Shown: positions 14,511-22,300 of the stretch, piece after piece
Numbering within the stretch: the first letter of the stretch is position 1
Layout: every line of letters begins with the position of its first letter
Assembly: GCF_946481155.1 (NCBI RefSeq)
Contig: NZ_CAMLMK010000042.1
Coordinates: 1-23,435, forward strand
DNA length: 23,435 nt
Direction: 5' to 3'
DNA from: an uncultured Flavobacterium sp.
Lineage (GTDB): Bacteria; Bacteroidota; Bacteroidia; Flavobacteriales; Flavobacteriaceae
Position numbers and translations under genes: made by a program
Notes under the pieces: model-generated
What the model was told of the DNA's origin: nothing
Seen by the model: only the letters and a program-made list of their open reading frames with translations
The model's database searches: none

Positions 14511-14981
14511 ATGCTTAAGTCAAGAGAATTTAAAAACGGGTTTATAATTTTTGTCGGAATTGGGATTTACTTCCTGACCATGGAGCTTATGGGCTTGTCC
14601 GATAATTTTTATTTGAGAATGCTGAATGTGTTTATTGTGCTTTTTGGAATCAACAGAACCATAAAAGCTAATATCGAAGACGGGAATGAGGTGTATCTCT
14701 ACAACTTGACTTCGGGGGCGATGACGGCTTTCATTGGAGTGATCATGAGTATCATCGGCCTGAACATCTACATTCACATAAGAGGAGGCGAAGAATTTAT
14801 TAAAACATTATCCGAAGCCTTTTTGTTCGGCGGTGGTCCCAGTGTGTATCAGTATTGTGCAGGTTTGATGTTTGAAGGTTTTGCGTCTTCGGCTATCGGG
14901 GCTTTTCTTTTGATGCAGTACTGGAAAGGAAAAACCATCCGCGACGGCCAAATTATCCAGAATCCTGAGTCAGTAGAATAG
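14511..14981 (+). CDS. Uncharacterised membrane protein
   Basis: The 156-residue protein has about four hydrophobic segments (roughly 10-28, 33-48, 66-88 and 115-137) and a short polar tail (KGKTIRDGQIIQNPESVE). The layout resembles small membrane proteins of the DUF4199 type, but I did not find a motif that settles it. The ATG at 14511 is the first start in frame and gives a normal positive-inside N-terminus (MLKSREFKNG). It converges with lpxH, with only 9 nt between the stop codons, and there is no clear hairpin terminator between them. The 180 nt upstream (14331-14510) is AT-rich, with no confident promoter or terminator. Confidence 0.7.
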   Translation: MLKSREFKNGFIIFVGIGIYFLTMELMGLSDNFYLRMLNVFIVLFGINRTIKANIEDGNEVYLYNLTSGAMTAFIGVIMSIIGLNIYIHIRGGEEFIKTLSEAFLFGGGPSVYQYCAGLMFEGFASSAIGAFLLMQYWKGKTIRDGQIIQNPESVE

Positions 14982-14990
14982 TTTCAGCGG

Positions 14991-15749
14991 CTAATGGTTG
15001 TATCGTTTGAGCTCAAAATGCTCTCCGTCGAATACGCCATAAGAAAAATAGCCGATCCAATCACCAAGATTAAAATAACTGGAGCCCTGCTTCAGCATAA
15101 TTTCAAGAGGCAAGTGCCTGTGACCAAATATAAAGAAGTCATAGTGCTTGCTCTCTAATTTTTTGCGCGAATAATTTACCAGCCATTCGTTTTCTTCTCC
15201 CAAATATTTTACATCTTCTTTTCCTGAAATTAATTTGTTCTTTACGGAAAGGTATTGCGCGAACTTTACTCCAATATCCGGATGCAGCCATCGGAACAGC
15301 CATTTTGAAAAAGGGTTGGTGAAGACTTTCTTCATGCGTTTGTAGCCTTTGTCTCCGGGGCCTAAGCCGTCACCGTGACCAATTAGAAATTCTTTGTTAT
15401 TTATAGTGAAGTGTTCCGGCTTATGGAAGACCGGGATGTTGAGTTCTTTTTCAAAATAATCATACATCCACAAATCGTGATTGCCCACAAAAAAGTAGAC
15501 CGGAATGCCGCTATCTCTAATTTCGGCCAATTTTCCCAATACGCGCACAAAGCCTTTTGGGACCACCGTTTTGTATTCAAACCAGAAATCAAACAGATCG
15601 CCTAGCAAGAAAAGGGCATCAGCATCTTCCTTGATTTCGTCAAGCCATTTTACAAATTTCTGTTCTCTGGGGAAACTTTGTTCTGCGGTTGGTGCGCCAA
15701 AGTGCTGATCGGATGCGAAATATACTTTTTTTGCTTCAGAAAGAATCAT
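14991..15749 (-). CDS. lpxH: UDP-2,3-diacylglucosamine diphosphatase
   Basis: LpxH cleaves UDP-2,3-diacylglucosamine to lipid X and UMP in lipid A synthesis, acting as a peripheral enzyme at the inner face of the inner membrane. The calcineurin-like metallophosphoesterase ligands are all present: D14 and H16 (SDQHFG), D51 (GDLFDFW), N90 (GNHD), H125 (GHGDG), H210 and H212 (FGHRH). The length from the chosen start is 252 residues, normal for the Bacteroidota form. The start at 15749 (MILSEAKKVYF) was preferred over an in-frame ATG at 15818, which would add 23 residues not expected in the family and would lie upstream of the -7 box at 15766-15773. It is transcribed divergently from the small secreted protein gene at 16025. 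Confidence 0.92.
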   Translation of the reverse strand: MILSEAKKVYFASDQHFGAPTAEQSFPREQKFVKWLDEIKEDADALFLLGDLFDFWFEYKTVVPKGFVRVLGKLAEIRDSGIPVYFFVGNHDLWMYDYFEKELNIPVFHKPEHFTINNKEFLIGHGDGLGPGDKGYKRMKKVFTNPFSKWLFRWLHPDIGVKFAQYLSVKNKLISGKEDVKYLGEENEWLVNYSRKKLESKHYDFFIFGHRHLPLEIMLKQGSSYFNLGDWIGYFSYGVFDGEHFELKRYNH

Positions 15750-15765
15750 AGGATGAATTTGATAC

Positions 15766-15773
15766 CAAATATA
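15766..15773 (-). promoter_or_regulatory. -7 box of lpxH
   Basis: TATATTTG on the minus strand (15773-15766) fits TAnnTTTG and lies 16 nt before the ATG at 15749. No clear TTG was seen at the right distance upstream. It supports the shorter lpxH start. The rest of 15774-16024 is very AT-rich and I could not place a confident promoter for the rightward genes. Confidence 0.5.
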
Positions 15774-16024
15774 TTGAATTGAAGCCAACTTTCCGCATTT
15801 GTTTCGTTCAAAGCGCAATTAAAATTGTTGTGTGGCGCCTGAAAAATAAAATCGTAAGTTTTTCTATTTTTTAACAGCTTTCGTGTTTTAAAAGGCTTTG
15901 TGGCTTATAAAAAATCATAAAAATCATATTTTTTGTGTTAAAATTTTGTAAATTAGTAGAGTGCGATTCGATAAAAAGCATAAAAAATCGACGAAATGCA
16001 CATTCAACTAAAAAAACCGTAAAA

Positions 16025-16327
16025 ATGAAGTATGTAATTCTTTTATTGGTGTTTTTTCCAACCTTTCTTTTTGCTCAGGAAACAGCAAAATGGCCAAATA
16101 AAATGGAAGGCACCTATCAGATTGAATTTTTGAAAACTGCAAAAGAACCTGTCGCTGTCACCGGCGAGATTTTGCAAAAAATTGAGGCTAACCGGAAAGA
16201 AGGCCAGATTTCTTATTTGATTATCAATGAGCAGTGCAGAATTAAGATTCTTCCGAAAAATGCTCTTTCAGAATCGAATAAGAAAAAGATGGAAGAATTT
16301 GTCATCGTTGAAAAATTTGAAAATTAA
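16025..16327 (+). CDS. Small secreted/periplasmic protein of unknown function
   Basis: The 100-residue protein has a clear Sec signal peptide: MKYVILLLVFFPTFLFAQ, with likely cleavage after Gln18 or Ala17. The mature part is about 80 residues, charged and soluble, with one Cys (in NEQCRIKIL) and a Lys/Glu-rich C-terminal third. There is no lipobox and no sorting domain, so after Sec export it should stay in the periplasm. An in-frame ATG at 15935 would add 30 polar residues before the signal peptide and was rejected. It ends 12 nt before the giant repeat protein, so the two very likely share a transcript. I do not recognise the family. A chaperone or accessory role for the large partner is only a guess from position. 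Confidence 0.7.
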   Translation: MKYVILLLVFFPTFLFAQETAKWPNKMEGTYQIEFLKTAKEPVAVTGEILQKIEANRKEGQISYLIINEQCRIKILPKNALSESNKKKMEEFVIVEKFEN

Positions 16328-16339
16328 AAAGTAGTACTT

Positions 16340-19300
16340 ATGATAAAAAAAATACTCGTTTTTATTGTTTGCATATTTTCCCTTCAGGCCAGTATTTATG
16401 CCCAGGCTCCGGGGACTACTCCGTGTAGTGCCCTTCAGCTGTATCCTTATACAAGCTGTGGAAATACAAGCGGAATGCAATATGCAGGACATTATCAGAC
16501 AGAGATGGGGGATGGTGTTATGGTAACCATGACGGGAACGTCAGCTATAAACCCGGCCTGTACTACCGATAATGAAACGACACAGTCGGTGGAATGGTTA
16601 ATGGTAACCGCAACCACAACTTCGTTTACAATCACTAACCTCACCGATTATACCGGACCCGGAGCGGCAACTGCAGAAACAAGGGATTATGTAATATACT
16701 CCGGAGCCTGCGGCAGTTTAACACAAATCGCCTGTAGCGCCGATATTCCAAGAAACGGAACGGTAAACGTAACCGGACTTACAGCGGGACAGAACTATTA
16801 TATTATGGTTTCCCAATGTGCGGCTGCGTTTTCGGGCTATCCTACAGCGAATGCTGTAGCAACGTGTATTACCAGTACGGTGCCGCATGTAGCTTCGAAT
16901 AATAACTGTGCCGGAGCTATGGTTTTAGCGAATAACGTAACTTATACGGTAACAAATTCCGACAGTACAGCTGATGGGCCTTCCGTATGTCAGGATCCGC
17001 CATCGGGAAGTGTGGAAAATAATGTTTGGTACCAATGGTGCGCACCCCCTACTTGGACACCGGGACAAACTGCTTTTTTGAATATTAATAATCAGATTTG
17101 TAACAGCACACAGGGATTGCAATTGTCTATTTATGACGCAGCAACAACCTGCGCACAGATAACCGGAGGGACAGCAACATCACTCGTATGTCAAAATCCG
17201 GGAGCGACTACAAACTATAACTATACCTTCACTGCAGATCCTAACCAATGCTATTTAATTGTATTGGATGGATTTGCGGGTACTGCGTGTACCTATAGCA
17301 TTCAGGTTTCTGCGACTGCAAGTACATGTGTTACACCGCCTACTGTTACTGCTACTGCGGTAACACCTACAATTTGTCCTTCAGGTTCTACCGTATTGAA
17401 TGCAGCCTGTGCAGGAGATTGTACAGGAATTACGTATACCTGGTCACCGGCTACCGGACTTTCCGGGACTACAGGGGCAAGTGTAACGGCTTCGCCGGCA
17501 GTAACTACAACCTATACGGTGACCGGAACAACGCCAACCTGTACAGCATCGGCAACGGTAACTGTAACCGTTGATCCGTTACCAACAGTTACTTTAACTT
17601 CCGCGGCAGCGACTACAAATCAGACGCTCTGCATCAATACAGCAATTACGAATATAACCTATGCAACAGGTGGAGGGGCAACAGGAGCTACGGTTTCTGG
17701 ATTGCCAGCGGGTGTTACGGGAACGTTTGCAGCAGGTGTTTTCACGATTAGCGGAACACCGACAGCCTCAGGAACGTTCAATTATACGGTAACCACGACT
17801 GGAGGATGTACCCCGGCAGCGACGGCAACAGGAACAATTGTTGTTAATTCTTTATCGGCAATTACTTTAACTTCCGCAGCGGCGACGACAAACCAGACCC
17901 TTTGTGTTAATACTGCGATTACCAATATTACATACTCCGTTGGCGGAAGCGCAACAGGCGCAACTGTTTCCGGATTGCCTGCGGGTGTAACGGGAGTTTA
18001 TGCAGCAGGTGTTTTCACCATTAGCGGCACTCCAACTGCTACAGGAACGTTTAATTATACTGTGACCACTTCAGGGGGATGTGCGCCAGCCGCGACAGCT
18101 TCAGGAACCATCATTGTCAATCCGTTGCCTACGATTACTTTAACTTCCGCAGCAGCGACGACGAACCAAACGCTTTGTAGTAACACGGCTATTACCAATA
18201 TTACCTATTCCATTGGAGGGGGAGCGACAGGAGCAACTGTTTCAGGACTGCCTTCAGGTGTGACCGGTACTTATGCAGCTGGTGTTTTCACCATCAGTGG
18301 TACGCCAACAGCTTCAGGAACATTTAACTATACAGTTACTACTACCGGTGGATGTGCGCCAGCCGCTACAGCCACGGGTACAATAACAGTAACTCCATTG
18401 CCGACCGTTACTTTAACGTCTGCAGGAGGGACAACAGTTCAGGTTGTTTGCATCAATACCGCAATCACCGATATTACGTATTCGATAGGTGGAAGTGCTA
18501 CAGGAGCAACGGTTTCCGGATTGCCTGCGGGTGTGACAGGGACCTTTGCAGCCGGCGTTTTAACTATCAGTGGAACTCCAACGGTATCAGGAACATTTAA
18601 CTATACGGTTACAACTACAGGAGGATGTGCACCTGCAGCAACAGCTACAGGAACGATTACAGTAAGTCAATTGCCGACAGTCACGTTAACATCTGCGCCG
18701 GCAACCGCAAATCAGATGATCTGTGTCAATGATGCGATCACCGACATTACTTATGCCATAGGAGGTGGTGCCACCGGAGCTACGGTTACCGGATTGCCAC
18801 CGAATGTTACATGGGTATATGCGGCAGGAGTAGTTACCATCAGTGGTACAGCGGTAGTTTCCGGAATATATGGCTATACAGTATCAGCAACTACAGGCGG
18901 GTGTCCGGGAGCTGCTACAGCAACTGGAACGATTACAGTGAATCCTGGGCCTACTATTGTTTTAACATCAGCTGCAGCTACAACTAACCAAACGCTATGT
19001 ATCAACACGGCGATTACGGATATTACCTATTCAATAGGAGGTGGCGCAACCGGAGCTACAGTTTCCGGATTGCCGACAGGAGTGACGGGAGTTTATGGAG
19101 CGGGTGTTTTCACCATCAGCGGTACTCCGACAGTTTCAGGAACATTTAACTATACGGTGAGTACTGTAGGAGGATGTCTTCCGCCAGCTACTTTATCGGG
19201 AACAATAACAGTAACCCCACTGATAACGCCGACCTTTACGGCTGTTGCGCCTATATGTACAGGGGATTCGTTATCGGCTTTGCCAACGACCTCCAATAAC

Positions 19301-22300
19301 GGTATTACGGGAACCTGGTCTCCGGCATTGAACAATACAGCTACCACGGTTTATACGTTTACACCAACAGCGGGACAATGTGCGACCACAACTACGCTGA
19401 CCATTACGGTTAATCCAAATGTGACGCCAACTTTTACGGCTGTAGCGCCAATCTGTTCAGGAGATTCTTTATCAGCTTTGCCAACGACATCCAACAATGG
19501 CATTACCGGAACGTGGTCTCCTGCATTGGACAATACAACAACAACAGTTTATACATTTACGCCAACAGCGGGACAATGTGCAACTACCACTACGTTAACG
19601 ATTACGGTTACTCCAAATGTGGTGCCAACGTTTACGGCTGTAGCACCAATCTGCTCAGGAGGTTCATTATCGGCTTTGCCAACGACATCCAATAATGGTA
19701 TTACAGGAACGTGGTCTCCAGCTTTGGATAACACTACCACCACGGTTTACACGTTTACGCCGACGGCGGGACAATGCGCAACAACAGTCACATTGACTAT
19801 TACAGTTAATCCAAATGTGACGCCAACGTTTACAGCTGTAGCGCCAATCTGTTCAGGAGATTCTCTATCGGCTTTGCCAACTACGTCCAATAACGGTATT
19901 ACCGGAACATGGTCTCCTGCACTGAACAATACAACCACTACAGTTTATACATTTACGCCAACAGCGGGACAATGCGCAACAACAGTTACATTGACTATTA
20001 CAGTTAATTCAAATGTGACGCCAACGTTTACAGCTGTTGCGCCAATCTGTTCGGGAGATTCGTTATCAGCTTTGCCAACGACATCTAATAACGGCATCAT
20101 GGGAACATGGTCTCCGGCATTGGACAATACAACCACTACAGTTTATACATTTACGCCAACTGCGGGACAATGTGCGACTACAACTACGCTGACCATCACG
20201 GTTAATCCGAATGTGACGCCAACATTTACGGCTGTAGCACCAATCTGTTCAGGAGGTTCGTTATCGGCTTTGCCTACGACATCCAATAACGGCATTACGG
20301 GAACCTGGTCTCCGGCATTGGACAATACAACTACTACAGTTTATACGTTTACGCCAACAGCAGGACAATGTGCTACAACAGTTACATTAACGATTACTGT
20401 CAATCCATTGCCTACGGCTCCAACAGCGAGCGTTACAACACAACCGACCTGTATGATGCCAACAGGAACAATTACGATAACGGCTCCTATAGGCGCTACG
20501 TTTGAATATAGTGTTGACGGAGTGACTTATCAGGCCGGAACAGTATTTAGCGGACTGGTTCCGGGAACTTATAATGTTACTGTTCGTGATACCACTACTA
20601 ATTGTGTGTCAGTGGCGACAGTATTAATTATAAATACGGCTCCAGGTGCTCCAGCTACACCTACAGCGAGTGTTACTGTCCAGCCTACATGTACAATCCC
20701 TACAGGGACAATTGTAGTGACTGCACCTACAGGTGCTACTTTAGAATACAGTATTGATGGTGTTATTTTCCAAACGGGAACCACTTTTACAGGAGTAGCT
20801 CCTGGAACTTACACGGTCACAGTTCGTGATACCGGTTCCGGATGTTCTGCGGCTGCTTCGGTTACCGTGAATCCAATTCCGGCAAATCCGAATGCGCCTA
20901 CAGCAAGTGCAACGGTTCAGCCGACTTGTATTACTCCTACAGGAACGATAGTGGTAACTGCGCCGCTCGGTGCTACATTAGAATATAGTATTGATGGGGT
21001 CACTTACCAGTCATCGACTACTTTTACAGGATTGATTCCAGGAACATACAATGTAACAACAACCGATACCGCTACCGGGTGTGTTTCATCGGCAACAGCC
21101 GTGACAATAAATCCTATTCCGGCAAATCCTGCTGCTCCAACGGCAAGTGTTACTGTGCAACCAACCTGTACAATTCCTACAGGTACTATCGTTATAACGG
21201 CTCCAACAGGTGCTTCACTAGAATACAGTATTGACGGAGTTACTTATCAATCATCGGCTACTTTTGCAGGAGTAGCTTCAGGAACTTATAACGTAACGGT
21301 TCAGGATACAGCTACAGGTTGTATTTCTGCCGCTTCATCAGTAACTGTGAATCCGATTCCGGCTAATCCATCAGCTCCTACAGCATCCGTTACGGTTCAG
21401 CCGACGTGTACTGTAACTACCGGGACAATTGCAATAACAGCTCCAACAGGTGCTTCATTAGAATACAGCATTGATGGCGTTACTTATCAGTCGTCGACTA
21501 CTTTTACAGGAGTGGTTTCAGGAACTTATAATGTTACTGTTCATGACACCGCTACAGGATGTATTTCCTCAGCAACGAGTGTTACAGTTAACCCGATTCC
21601 TGCAAATCCTGCAGCGCCGACTGCTACTGTTATTTCACCAACAACCTGCGCTTCCCCAACGGGAAGTATAACGATAACGGCTCCTACGGGTGCTACTTTA
21701 GAATACAGCATTGACGGCGTGACCTATCAGTCTGGAACTGCGTTCTCAAGTTTAGTACCGGGAACTTATATGGTTTCAGTGCGTGATACAAGTACAGGAT
21801 GTGTTTCTGCTACTTCAACCTTCACGGTTGATCCGGCTCCGGGAGCTCCTGTGCCTCCGACCGCAAGCGCTACATTCCAACCCAATTGTACAACGCCAAC
21901 GGGAACTATTGTGATTACTGCTCCATTAGGTGCAACATTGGAATACAGTGTGGATGGAATAACCTATCAGTCTTCAACTACATTTACGGGATTGGCTTCC
22001 GGAAGTTATGATGTAGGTGTTCGTGATACCGCTACAGGATGTTTATCTTTTCTGACAACAGTTGTTATAAATCCGATTCCTGCAAATCCGAATGCGCCAA
22101 CAGCTACGGTTACAGTTCAGCCAACATGTATAACTCCAACCGGGACAATAGATATTACTGCGCCAACAGGAGCTACTTTAGAGTATAGTATTGACGGAGC
22201 AACTTATCAGGCCGCAACGGTTTTCAGCGGATTAGTTTCAGGGACTTATAACGTTACCGTACGCGATACGGCTACAGGATGTGTTTCCAGTGCGACTTCC

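Noticed and set aside
15750..15818. Upstream ATG at 15818 as the lpxH start
   Set aside because: It adds 23 residues with no family counterpart, and the -7 box at 15766-15773 lies downstream of it.
15850..16024. Promoter for the small secreted protein and giant repeat gene
   Set aside because: Several TAnnTTTG-like strings occur in the AT-rich stretch, but each has a mismatch or wrong -33 spacing, so none could be chosen.
19150..20325. Series of minus-strand open frames of 60-65 residues repeating every 198 bp
   Set aside because: They are exact antisense shadows of the block B repeats. Their period, edges and variation follow the plus-strand gene, and none has a start signal or known motif.
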